Source: Lucifuga dentata (Eukaryota; Chordata; Actinopteri; Ophidiiformes; Bythitidae). From it: a stretch of DNA of 64,000 bases. The stretch lies in assembly GCA_014773175.1 (NCBI GenBank), contig VXCM01002800.1, positions 1 through 64,000 on the forward strand, given 5' to 3'. The translations under genes and the position numbers were made by a program. Positions 12,010 through 21,844 of the stretch are shown piece after piece; positions within the stretch are counted from its first letter, which is position 1, and the number at the start of each line of letters is the position of its first letter. A model generated the notes under the pieces. It worked only from the letters and a program-made list of their open reading frames with translations, was not told the origin of the DNA and searched no databases.

Positions 12010-12680
12010 GTTAAAGATCTGATGGAGCCTTGTTGACAGGCTCTGGTGGCCTGGCCCAGATCTGACCAGGGCAAAAAAAAAAAAGAACCAACAGCTGGTC
12101 ATAAAGTGCCACTCGTCCATTCTCCAACACTTAACACAAATGAAGCTCACCCTCCCAGTGGTCCTATCCTAGATGAGTCTGATACACACCAAACAACACA
12201 GTTAAAGGGGAGATTGAAAGTGAAGGAGAAGAATCAGACCTCATCGCCCTTCACCTCAATTTCAGCTGCTGTTCTGCTGATGTTTGTGAACCCCTCAGTG
12301 AAATCAGATGTAAACAGCAGTTGTGAAATGATGGGTTATTGAGGATTGCAGCTGAACAGCGAGACAAAAAGGACACATTAAGACCAAGAAGAGATGACAG
12401 CAGCAGCAAGTGGAGAGGTGTGGGCTCAAAAACAGCCTTCTCTTCTTTTTTCAAGTGTCAGCTGTGACTGAAGCCTAGGACTTAATTCCTCAGATGTTTC
12501 TTTAAGGTTTGATCAGGCAATGATCAAAAGCTCAGTATGACCTTGAAAGAACAAGTCTTAAATATCACTGGGGAAGAAATAAATTCAATTCACCAACCAA
12601 TTACTTTTTTTTTTTTTTTTTANTTTTTTTTTTTTTTTTTACTACTACTACTACAACTACTGGTCTATTAGTATTCAACA
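12010..12680. other. Intronic DNA with homopolymer junction
   Basis: Non-coding. A poly-T run broken by N at 12623 and a short ACT triplet run at 12641-12660 precede the LINE fragment. Confidence 0.4.
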
Positions 12681-12769
12681 TTGGCTACTACTGATGATTG
12701 CGCAGACAGACTTAGAAATATGGTTCTAATCAGAAAGGAATCAAAATCAAAAGATGTGCTGCAGTTCTT

Positions 12770-13400
12770 AAAATCCATGCATAATCATTTGTTTCTTCTC
12801 GGCTGTAACTCTCGTTTTACTCGTCTAAACTTTTCATCCCTGGATCCCTGCAGATGGTTCAGAATGTTGCTGCAAGACTTCTAACCAGATCTTCCAAGAG
12901 GACACATGTTATACCTCTCCTTATTTCTCTGCACTGGCTTCCTGTCAAATTTAGAATTGGAGATTCTGGTTCTGTCCTTTAGGGCCCTTTCAGGTCAGTC
13001 CGCTATGTATATTAATGAGCTACTACAACCGTATGTCACCAACAGGTCTCTGAAGTCATCTAATCAGGGCTTGCTGTTTGTTCCACATTCCAGACTTAAA
13101 ACTAAGGAAGACTGTGTGTTTCAGGTTGTTTCCCCTAAACTGGACCTCTCTGCCTTTGGACATTGAACAGTGGACTGTTTTAAAAAGAAGCTCAAGACCT
13201 ACTTGTTTTGGACAGCTTTTGCACAGGGCTAATGAACCCCATTTTACCTTGATATATTTTTATTGTATTACTCGCTATTTTTATTTTAATTATTTTTATT
13301 TGATTCTTAATTTCAGTTGTTTTAATTTTATGCCTTGTCATTTTTATAAAGCACTTTGTGATGCCTGCCTTGAAAGGTGCTATAGAAATACTTAAATGCA
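12770..13400 (+). mobile_element. L2/Jockey-type LINE, degenerate 3' end
   Basis: Across several frameshifts the + strand encodes the C-terminal end of a non-LTR reverse transcriptase. I can read 'MVQNVAARLLTRSSKRTHVIPLL' at about 12850-12930, the family word LHWLPVKFRI at about 12930-12960, and 'SGLLFVPHSRLKT' at about 13067-13105. The 3' tail 'ataaagcactttgtgatgcctg..aaaggtgctatagaaata' (13347-13393) is the usual tail of fish L2-type elements. The upstream endonuclease and catalytic reverse transcriptase are missing. It is an inactive, 5'-truncated copy inside the probable b3galt2 intron. Confidence 0.75.
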
Positions 13401-13914
13401 GCAGACAGGTGAAGATGGAGGTGATGCTGGCTCAGATGCTTCTCCTCAACAGCTAATAAAAGAGAGGACAATAAAGACATGTTTTAGACAAAGAGAGCGA
13501 GGACAAGCCAAGAACTTGAAGACACGGCTACTGGTTTCACAAACAAAGTTCTTGGCTTTATTTTGATATCTAACAATGCAGACTGATGAGTTCAAGTCTA
13601 AATTAAGCCTATGAAAGTGGGCAGTCCCTGTAAGCAAACACTTTCTATCCCATTTATAAAGCATATCAGTTTTCTCCGTATCGGAACAAGCTGCAGGCTC
13701 ATCCTTGTTGTGTGTTTCCACATGTGCAACAGAAGGTAAACTGGGTGAGTAATAGTTCAGTTTTTCTTTCAATGTCTGTGATTTTCATATCAGAAAAGAA
13801 AACCTGTGTGAGTTGCAAGTTTAACTGGAAAGGCTTCTATTTGCTGTCTGAGCAAAAGCCACTTTAAATAGAAAAGCTTATAGCTGCTAGCTACATTTAT
13901 GAAATCAGGAAGGA
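13400..13914. other. Intronic DNA, nothing recognised
   Basis: Non-coding between the LINE tail and a MITE fragment. The longest reading frames have no recognisable domains. Confidence 0.4.
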
Positions 13915-13998
13915 CAGATTTTTATAGTGTACTGAAATGAACTGAAACCAATGGCAGTTTGGAAAATACAATATACAATATTTACTGCTCCAGTATGC
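13915..13998 (-). mobile_element. TTAA MITE (family M), short internal fragment
   Basis: agtgtactgaaatgaactg..aaccaatggcagtttgg..ctgctccagtatg corresponds to the segment at 55430-55512 (inverted copy B). Neither end is present. Confidence 0.6.
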
Positions 13999-13999
13999 T

Positions 14000-15840
14000 T
14001 TTAAATGCCTTTGTATTTAAGTTTTGTTCTGTAAATCACATCCATAAAATACACATTGGGTAACCTCTCTTACTTTTCCCTCTGAGGGTAACAATGTAAT
14101 TTCATAAAATAAAACACAACATAATAATATAGTAATATAAAAGAAATATATAATAATTTGAAAGAAATAATAAATGTTGCAGTTAAATTGGTGATGTTGC
14201 TTCAACACAATGTCAGGCTGAATGTGAATAACCAGTTAGGCAGTTTCAGTCAAGAAAACTGAACCTGTAACTTTAGGGAGTGGCCACTCTGAACGGCTCA
14301 TGAATCATAACAGCGTATTTTCAAAAAAAAAAAAAAAAATTCNAAAAAAAAAAAAAAAAATTCGAAAACGGGTCACTACCACAAAGTGAACTCTTTTATG
14401 AAACAAACGTCAGATTCTTCTTGACATCGAAGCTTGATTTGCATGCAACACTGTGGATGCAGAACTCTAGATAACAGACTGAATAACATCCCTTGTTCAT
14501 TTTTTTTTCTCCCCGTGTTTTGAAGTGGGACGCTGTAATGCATGCGTGGTATATCACCATTGTGTTACACTCCCTCCCCCCCCCGTCTTTGCTGGAGACC
14601 ACTGCAGCATCGCTGGGGCTTTAATTAGTGCCAGTGTAACTAATTGGCTTGCATAGAAATGACATTGATGGGAAGAAAGGAAATGAATTAATGAGGAGAG
14701 GCAGATTGAATGGAACAGCTAAAAAAAGTAAGAATAGATCTGATGTATCTGTGAAATTTGGATTTAGGCAGACAAACAGCCGTACACTCGCCGTGCCTGT
14801 GTGTGTGTGTATGTGCATGTGGGTGGGGGAACGTGTGCATCTCTTTATGAACATATACGTCTGTGTATATGTATTTGTGTGTGCGTGTGTATGCTTGGTC
14901 AGAGTTTATATGACGAGATGTTCGTTTAATTGACAGCAGAAATCTCCTGTGCAGATGTAAGTGTGTTAACCTTTAAAACAAAGCTGGCTCTGGCCCCTCT
15001 CATTCTCCTGTAATTGCTCGCGCTCTGTAAGCACACTCTTCTGAAAAGGTTAGCGTGTTTCTAGCCGGTTGTTGTGACGAATGAGCAAACAACAGGAAAT
15101 GAAAATTGGAAGTTAGAGATCTGCCTCACACTAAGCCACCATGTAGCATTTGCACAAGATATTCCTCTGTTATGTATTTGCAAAAATAATGAAATGCAGA
15201 CAAACAAAAAGCAAGGCAGGCAGTAAATTAACACAGGGAAGAAGGATTCAGGAGTTACTGTGCTGCTGCATTAATATTCACTACAGTTAGTATAACCTGC
15301 AAGTATCTGCTGGCACATTGTGTCTGCTGTGGTGATGTGTGTGTCTGTGTGCCTGCCTTAACATGCACAGAAGCTGTGTGTGTGTGTGGATTCTGGATAT
15401 GATTTTGTCTGATGTGCTCTGTACTTTGTGTTGTGAGTGCACACATGCACACACAAGAATGATCATGTTTGTTAGTATATTGTGTGTGTATGGGTAGATA
15501 AAAATGTGTGCAGTATCTAGTGTGCATATAATTATGTACGATGCACAGTAAATTTTGTGCTTGTGCAAACGGATTGTTTGCCTTGGTGAGTTATTGGATC
15601 AATGTGTGCAAACACGACTGCCTCCCAACCTCCTTTGAATCCCCCCTTAGTGTGTTACTGTACATGTTCTCTTTCTCTCTCTCTCTCTCTGTGTTTTAAT
15701 GGGTATTTCTGTGTGCACATTAGATGTGTAAAATCCATCTACTGCTCATATCTGTATCTTAAATTAAAAAAATATTATCTTTATTTGGATCTAAAGCAAA
15801 AGAGGGCAGGCATGAACTCAAATTTGGCAGGCATGTCTAA
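14000..15840. other. Intronic DNA with TG-rich microsatellites
   Basis: Non-coding. It contains a poly-A repeat around N 14343, a TG-rich tract at 14800-14895, another at 15330-15500 and a CT run at 15665-15692. No gene signal. Confidence 0.45.
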
Positions 15841-15844
15841 ATGG

Positions 15845-16125
15845 TGACCCAATTCCAATTTTTTGCTCCCAAGTGGCATATATCAGATATATGTTGTGAA
15901 CACATAAACACTGCAAAAACTCATCGAAACTGAAATTTTCAGATCTGCTTTGGGCGACATTAATATGTGGTATGTATTTGATATCTGCCAATGTGTCAGT
16001 CGTAAATGCACAGACAGGAATTTCCCTTCCAAATCATATGTCATATAATGTAACTTTTTTGTTTTGCATATGAATGCAGCGATCTTTACATGTACGCCCA
16101 AGCTGCTACAATCCTTTTCTTAAAA
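15845..16125 (+). repeat. Dispersed MITE-like repeat P, copy 2
   Basis: It starts at ccaattccaattttttgc, which is also the start of the 37555 copy. It continues with 'ggcatatatcagatata', 'tgaacacataaaca', 'attttcagatctgctttgggc' and 'acgcccaagctgc', all in the same order as 2180-2530. Three related copies make a dispersed family; no coding sequence. Confidence 0.6.
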
Positions 16126-16147
16126 TATAACTAAGTTATTGTTGAAC

Positions 16148-16351
16148 ATAAACTCCAAGCATCTGTCCAGGGTGTACCCCGCCTCTCGCCCTATGACCAC
16201 TGGGATAGGCTCCAGCTCCCCCGTGACNCTGTCCAGGGTGTACCCCGCCTCTCGCCCTATGACCACTGGGATAGGCTCCAGCTCCCCCGTGACCCTCAAC
16301 AGGATAAACGGGTTTAGAAAATGGATGGATGGATGGATAAACTCCAAGCAT
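16148..16351 (+). mobile_element. Short RTE-type LINE/SINE 3' fragment with 15-bp target duplication
   Basis: The segment 16163-16336 contains 'gggtgtaccccgcc', 'gggataggctccagc' and 'aggataaacgggtttagaaa', then (TGGA)n. This is a common 3' tail of fish retroposons, probably RTE-clade. It is bounded by ATAAACTCCAAGCAT at 16148-16162 and again at 16337-16351, a perfect 15-bp target-site duplication. N 16228 introduces an artefactual 65-bp duplication starting exactly at the insertion edge. After removal the insert is only about 108 bp, a severely 5'-truncated but young copy. Confidence 0.85.
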
Positions 16352-16359
16352 TCTCTGCT

Positions 16360-16975
16360 CTCAATTACAATTAGTATATTAAAATTGTAAAATTAACTGT
16401 CTGTATTAATACTATCAAATAAAATCTGCAGATAACTACTCCATCATATGATATTATCTGTTTGGAGAGCATTATTTGCTCATATCCAAATATTGTATCT
16501 GCATTTGGCTGCATCTCCAGTGTACCTTCATATGCTTTCTGCCTGGTATGTATTCACGCCGGTGTGTGTGGTAGAAGATGGAGCTGGCTGGGTGGTCTTA
16601 AATCGACAGTAGCAGCATTGATAAGCTGAAGGTGGAAGGTGAATGGCGGGTGAAGGCTGTTATCGCTAGAGGCTGGCTCAGGCTTCAGTACCATTGCTTG
16701 CTGGACCCTGAAAACTCATTTTGACAGATGCATCTCCTCCCAAGCTGTCGAGGCATGGCGGGGGGCTGATGGCACTCGCTCGCCCAAGCGGCTCAGAGTA
16801 GCGTTAGCTGGCACCACGTTGAGCAAACCTGCAATTTATACCTCTGCTCCAGGCCTTAAGCTGAATAATAGCATGCAAGACTCAACCACCAGCTCATCAT
16901 ACCCAGCATCACACCTTACAGTTTGCATGGAGGAGTTTACAGTATTTTATACTGTATTTAAATGGCCGTCAGTAG
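16360..16975. other. Intronic DNA, nothing recognised
   Basis: Non-coding DNA between two mobile elements, moderately GC-rich around 16560-16800. No exon or repeat supported. Confidence 0.4.
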
Positions 16976-16979
16976 GATG

Positions 16980-17394
16980 TACAGGCAGTCCCCGATTTAC
17001 GAACGTCTGACTTACAAACAACTTGTACTTACGAGCCAACTGCCATAAAGCCTATCAAATTAAAACTTTGAGTTACATACAGTGATTTATAATAAGGAAC
17101 CGTGCACTACTTTACGACGCAACGCACGTTAAAACATTACGTGTCATCAGCGGTGCAGCAGCCATTGCTATTTTAAGTCGGATCACGCTCGCTGTAAACA
17201 CCATGTTGTGTGTGTTGCCTTTTTTTCTTTTTTTTGTAACCTTCGTAACCAGGCCTCCAAAGCATAAATCTGGTTTCTTGTGCATGGAAAGGTAAAATAT
17301 ATACACTAGATACGCACATTCTGACTTATGTACAAATCTGACGCACGAACAGCCGTGGGAACGGAACTCTTTCGTAACCCAGGGACTTCCTGTA
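16980..17394. mobile_element. TA-site MITE, Tc1/mariner superfamily (Tigger/pogo-like ends)
   Basis: The left end reads TACAGGCAGTCCCCGA at 16980 and the right end reads the complement of TACAGGAAGTCCCTGG, ending at 17394. They are matching inverted repeats that begin and end with TA, the target dinucleotide of this superfamily. The 415-bp interior has no transposase frame, so it is non-autonomous. The superfamily call rests on the end sequence and TA flanks only. Confidence 0.75.
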
Positions 17395-17540
17395 ATGAAT
17401 TAATGATAAGAAGTCTTATTTTTTCTCAGCAAGGAGATCAGTAGTCATTTTAAGTATAAATGTAATGAAATCAGAAAATGTGCTCATTGAAAATGCTTAC
17501 TAGACTATTGTTACATTCCGGACATGTGTGTGTTATGTTG

Positions 17541-18367
17541 TATAGGGTTGATTGATAAGTTCTAAGCACACCATAAATAGATGTAACTCAGAAGGAGATT
17601 ATATTGGAAAAAAAACACAGCCAACTTTTTTTTTTGTTTGGGAAGAGATGAAAGTTTGGGGAGTTGATCAAAGTTGGTGCCGAATTACTTAAGAGCGCTT
17701 TAACCCTCCTGTTTTAGCTCCTTCACATATTCAAAAAATGCATTCAAACAGTAAAAAAAGGGGCTACACTACTACCCCACCAGGTTGTGACCACTAACAC
17801 TACTTACACTGACAGATTGTTTCCTCCAAGGTCCCTCTATCAGTAGTTGCCTAGTTTTCATTGCAATGGAAAGCAGTCATAGCGACTCCAGTGTTGTTAG
17901 TAACCACACATTTGCAAGCGAAACATTTGAAGTGGCAAACTTTTCTCCCAATATCCAACTCTGAAATTGGAGTACACGGTAACATAACAGATAGGCTTGA
18001 ATTGTTTTGAGATCTGGAGGGCAGCTCCACCATGATTTTCAGTGGAAAAGGGAAAACACAGCCGACAGAATCTATTGATAGCATTATCAGTTGGCTTCAT
18101 ATATAACTTAATAACTCAGAAAAGTGGATTTGGTGTTGAAGTTTCAAGTCAAGTTGAAGTTTCAAAGTCACAGTCACAGATAGCAGCCAGTTAGGACACA
18201 ATCATGTTCATCTGGTTTGTCCTGCTTGTACAACTAACAAAGCTTTGGTTTCCACTCAAATGAATGCAGCCGATGTACAAAAAACTCTTGAAGTAATGTA
18301 GTACCTCTACAAAACATATCACGGCACTTGATCTTATGTGTCAAGCTCAGAACTTATCAGTCAGTGC
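17541..18367. mobile_element. Mariner-like MITE with degenerate ends
   Basis: The left end tagggttgattgataagttct and the complement of the right end (gactgataagttctgagc, at 18343-18365) are imperfect inverted repeats. They resemble mariner terminal repeats. No transposase can be read in between. TA lies before the left end; the right boundary is eroded. Confidence 0.55.
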
Positions 18368-18369
18368 AT

Positions 18370-18890
18370 CTGAGCAACCAAGCACACATTTGGCTGTGTC
18401 TTTATTCATTCACTCAGATTATATGCAAAATTATTCTTTATAGTAGTAATATTCCTATCTGTCATTGACATGCTCCAAACAGCATTCTCTAAATCTTTCG
18501 CTCTCTTTCTCTCATACAGCTACATTCCCACAGTCTGCTGTGATATGAGTATCTATCCAGTCAAACCAGCTACAAGTCTCTCATATTGATTTCCTTCAAA
18601 TCATCAGTCATCTTACAAAAAGAGCTATTTACCACAGTGGGCAGAATAAGTCTCTAATTGGGATGCTGCATCTTTAAAGATTAATTCAGATTTACTCTGT
18701 GTCTAAGCAAACACAAAAAGATCAAGAAATAAGCTCTGTTTTCTTCACAAACAGGATAATAATCATCGCCAAAAGTCAGACAATTGACATATGGTTCAGC
18801 GCCAATGAAAAGGGGTGCATTTCGGACTGCTGCCAAAATTGTTTCTCTCGTTTTTTTTTTTTTTTTNTTTTTTTTTTTTTTTCTTTTCAG
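18370..18890. other. End of probable b3galt2 intron 1
   Basis: Non-coding DNA that finishes in a poly-T tract (with N 18867) and the acceptor ttcttttcag. Confidence 0.4.
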
Positions 18891-19004
18891 ATTAGAGGGA
18901 GCAAACACAAAGGAGGTGACCCTTATCATATCCTGAAGGAGACAAGACACAGAGCATGGCCCTGTGTTTGCAGTGCCAAAGAAACCCAGGAAGAAGCCTC
19001 CATG
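18891..19004 (+). other. b3galt2: Probable b3galt2 5' UTR exon 2
   Basis: A 114-bp segment lies between a pyrimidine-tract acceptor (ttcttttcag, ending 18890) and a good donor (CCATG|GTGAGA at 19004/19005). It contains an upstream ATG at about 18956 whose frame (MALCLQCQRN...) stays open to the donor, so it could act as an upstream reading frame. The assignment is from splice-site appearance and position only, and the pyrimidine tract includes an assembly N. Confidence 0.35.
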
Positions 19005-19212
19005 GTGAGACAATCATCGCCATCCTACACTGTAAAAAATACCCGACTAGAAAAAGCACATATTTATTCTGTGAAGTAAAATAACTCTGCCATTTGGTGA
19101 AGCAAAAGGCTTGATAAAAAAAAATAAATAAATAAAAAAATTAAAAAAAACACAAGATGAATCAACATTTAAAAAAAACAAATCAAGATCTTGAGACTTT
19201 GTTGAATTTCTG

Positions 19213-19243
<31 letters not shown>

Positions 19244-19458
19244 AGTGTAACCTCACCAGGAGCCCTTTTAACCCTGTTGTAAGCTGCACCAGGGGTCTCT
19301 GAATGTTCCCCTGACTCCAATAGGAGGCACTGCTCCAACCAATCTGCCAGCTCAGATAACCCTCTGACTGTTGGAAACCACATGTTTGAGGTGAGTGCAC
19401 GTGACCACCTCCGCCGCCCATACTTGAGCAGCAGCCTCGTGCAATCCCGATCTGCACC

Positions 19459-20859
19459 ATGCAGTGGAGACGGCGGCACTGCTGTCCCATCAAGATGACC
19501 TGGACCGTTAAGCGTTCACTTTTTCGGACCCATGTGGCTGGCCTGCTCTCACTGGCTCTGCTCTTTACCCTGTTCTTAGTTTTCAACCACCAGGACTGGC
19601 TGCCAGGGCCTGGTGGTTCCAGGGAAAACCCTTTGGCGTACACTGTCAGGGGCTTTCGCAGCCCCAAAGTAGAGGCCAACCAGAGTGCCTCCCTTAGGAG
19701 TGTGTGGCGAGAGACAGGGTACGTAGCACCAAAGCCTCTGCTCAACCTCAGCTCTCAGCAGGCAGAAGCAGCTGGAGAAGCAGGTGGAGGAGCAGGAGGA
19801 GGTGGAGGAGCCGTGCCAGCCAGGATGGNAGAAGCAGCTGGAGAAGCAGGTGGAGGAGCAGGAGGAGGTGGAGGAGCCGTGCCAGCCAGGATGGGTGTAA
19901 TGGGGCTTGAGGACTCCATGAGCACAAACAACAGTTTACAGAGGGAGATGGGTGTGGGAGGGAGGCTTAGCGCCCAGCCCTACAGCTACATCCTGAACGA
20001 GCCCTTCAAATGCAGGGACAGCACGCCCTTCCTCATCCTTCTCATCGCTGCTGAACCTGGCCAGATTGATGCCAGGAATGCCATTCGCCAGACATGGGGA
20101 AACGAGAGCATAGCAAAGGGCCTGGTGTTCATTCGCCTCTTCCTTCTTGGCAAAGGAAAGAACTCTGACACCTTCCTCCAGAGTAGCTTAGAGGAAGAGA
20201 GTCGTGTTCACCATGACATTATCCAACAGGACTACCAGGACACTTACTACAACCTTACCATCAAAACCCTGATGGGCATGAACTGGGTGGCTACGCATTG
20301 TCCTCATACCTCTTACGTGATGAAGACGGACAGTGACATGTTCGTCAACACCGAGTATCTCATGCAGAAGCTGCTGAAGCCCGAGCTGTCTCCCAAGAAG
20401 AGGTACTTCACAGGTTACCTGATGAGGGGCTACGCACCAAATCGAAACAAGGACAGCAAGTGGTACATGCCGCCAGAGCTGTACCCAAGCGAGCGCTATC
20501 CCATATTCTGCTCAGGCACGGGGTACGTGTTCTCAGGGGACATGGCCGAGCTGATCTACCAGGCCTCTCTCAGCATACGCAGGCTTCACCTAGAGGATGT
20601 TTACGTGGGGATCTGTCTGGCCAAGTTACGTATTGAACCAGCTCCACCTCCCAATGAGTTCCTCTTCAACCACTGGCGGGTATCTTACTCCAGTTGTAAG
20701 TACAGCCACCTGATAACGTCCCATCAGTTCCAGCCCAGTGAACTCATCAAGTACTGGAACCACTTGCAGAGCAACAAGCACAACGCCTGTATTAATGTGG
20801 CCAAGGAAAAGAACGGGAGGTACAGACATCGAAAGTTCCATGGAGAGAGACCTCCATGA
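19459..20859 (+). CDS. b3galt2: Beta-1,3-galactosyltransferase 2 (GT31), complete, with artefactual 22-codon duplication
   Basis: This type II Golgi enzyme transfers galactose from UDP-galactose in beta-1,3 linkage to N-acetylglucosamine-terminated glycans. The 466-residue frame starts MQWRRRHCC, as vertebrate B3GALT2 does after its first residues, which fixes the start. A short basic cytoplasmic tail is followed by a membrane anchor at about residues 25-43 (VAGLLSLALLFTLFLVF), then a stem. The GT31 domain runs from about residue 190 (FLILLIAAEPGQIDARNAIRQTWG). The metal/UDP-binding DxD is KTDSDMFVN, with DSD at 291-293. EDVYVGICL lies at 379-387. Possible N-glycosylation sites include NQS, NNS, NES and NLT. 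The coding region is uninterrupted, as expected for B3GALT2. N 19829 splits two identical 65-bp copies (19764-19828, 19830-19894). Removing copy plus N gives about 444 residues, closer to the roughly 420 of mammals. The Gly/Ala/Glu-rich stem there is a lineage-specific low-complexity insertion. Confidence 0.97.
   Translation: MQWRRRHCCPIKMTWTVKRSLFRTHVAGLLSLALLFTLFLVFNHQDWLPGPGGSRENPLAYTVRGFRSPKVEANQSASLRSVWRETGYVAPKPLLNLSSQQAEAAGEAGGGAGGGGGAVPARMXEAAGEAGGGAGGGGGAVPARMGVMGLEDSMSTNNSLQREMGVGGRLSAQPYSYILNEPFKCRDSTPFLILLIAAEPGQIDARNAIRQTWGNESIAKGLVFIRLFLLGKGKNSDTFLQSSLEEESRVHHDIIQQDYQDTYYNLTIKTLMGMNWVATHCPHTSYVMKTDSDMFVNTEYLMQKLLKPELSPKKRYFTGYLMRGYAPNRNKDSKWYMPPELYPSERYPIFCSGTGYVFSGDMAELIYQASLSIRRLHLEDVYVGICLAKLRIEPAPPPNEFLFNHWRVSYSSCKYSHLITSHQFQPSELIKYWNHLQSNKHNACINVAKEKNGRYRHRKFHGERPP
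19764..19894. repeat. In-frame assembly duplication inside b3galt2 at N 19829
   Basis: 65 bp (19764-19828) repeated identically after one N (19830-19894). 65 plus 1 equals 66, divisible by three, so the reading frame survives and the error is invisible to a frame check. Confidence 0.9.
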
Positions 20860-21815
20860 AGCATCAAGTGTGTACCTGCCACCTGCCTTAGAAAAGGAGG
20901 AGATGGGCTGGTGGAGGGCATGATGAAAGAACTCAGCACTATGTACACTCTGTGGGGAAAAGCACATTGTTTTGGTATTGTGTACAGTTGATGATCTAAA
21001 ACTATTTTTTTAATTTGAGAAAAATGTTAAGTATTGTAAACCTGTTTAACTATTTCTAAAAAAGGAGTACATGTCTGCAATGTGGAACCTGAACAAAAAA
21101 GTTGAAGAGCGGTGATTATGATTATTCAGGTGCCAACAGAAAGATGGTAACTAGTGCTAAACAGAGGGTTTGGTTTCTCTCTCGCTGCAAAAAAAAAAAA
21201 AAAAAAAANAAAAAAAAAAAAAAAAAAATATTTAGGACACAATTGTGTTTACACAAAGAGGAAATATACATGTATTATGTCAAAAGTTACACTACCTAAA
21301 TATGAATGAAATGATCTTTGACGTTGACCAGTTATGCTGCCCTGTTTCTCAATGTCTACTTTACAGAATTATCAGAAACAAAGACCGTAAGGAGAGTTTA
21401 ATTGTCATATCCTGTATTTTATTTAAAAGTCAACATGAAATCACTCAGAATCATGTCAGAGATGACTGAGATTGTATTTTTTAAAGCTTTACATTAATTA
21501 TAACTCCGCACTTGAGCAAATGTGCAATGAATCAATTAACAATTAAATGTACTGAACTCATTTTGGTTGTAACTGTGTGTTTTATGTAACTGTGTGTTTT
21601 ATGTGTACATAGTCAACAAGGGCTGTTTTTTTCCTGGAAATCACACTGCTTTGCTTCAGAAAACGTGTGATCAAAATGTATGAAATCACTTCCCCTTATT
21701 GAAGTTTCCCAGATTTCTACCCTCACTTTTTTCTACATTGTTGCCTTTATAAGATTTTTGATTGTTGTGTTGCTACCAAGCAATCATTCAAAATCAATTT
21801 TGAACAAACCAGGCA

Positions 21816-21821
21816 AATAAA
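21816..21821 (+). terminator. b3galt2: Poly(A) signal of b3galt2
   Basis: Canonical AATAAA followed by a GT-rich stretch (gttaattgttaatgtggta) within 20 bases. It is the first full hexamer after the stop codon on this strand that I noticed. Confidence 0.5.
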
Positions 21822-21844
21822 GTTAATTGTTAATGTGGTATGCA

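Larger units (their letters stand above)
19246..21840 (+). other. b3galt2: Probable last exon of b3galt2 (5' UTR end, CDS, 3' UTR)
   Basis: It opens after a long poly-T tract and tgcag at 19245, which is a usable acceptor. The coding region starts at 19459 and ends at 20859. The 3' UTR is AU-rich. The best poly(A) signal is AATAAA at 21816-21821, with an earlier variant ATTAAA at 21542. The UTR contains the poly-A|N|poly-A junction at 21209 and an 18-bp tandem duplication (tgtaactgtgtgttttat) near 21570-21602. Confidence 0.5.

Noticed and set aside
19047..19745. 232-codon - strand frame opposite the start of b3galt2
   Set aside because: Antisense shadow of the real coding region, with poly-Lys from a poly-T tract.
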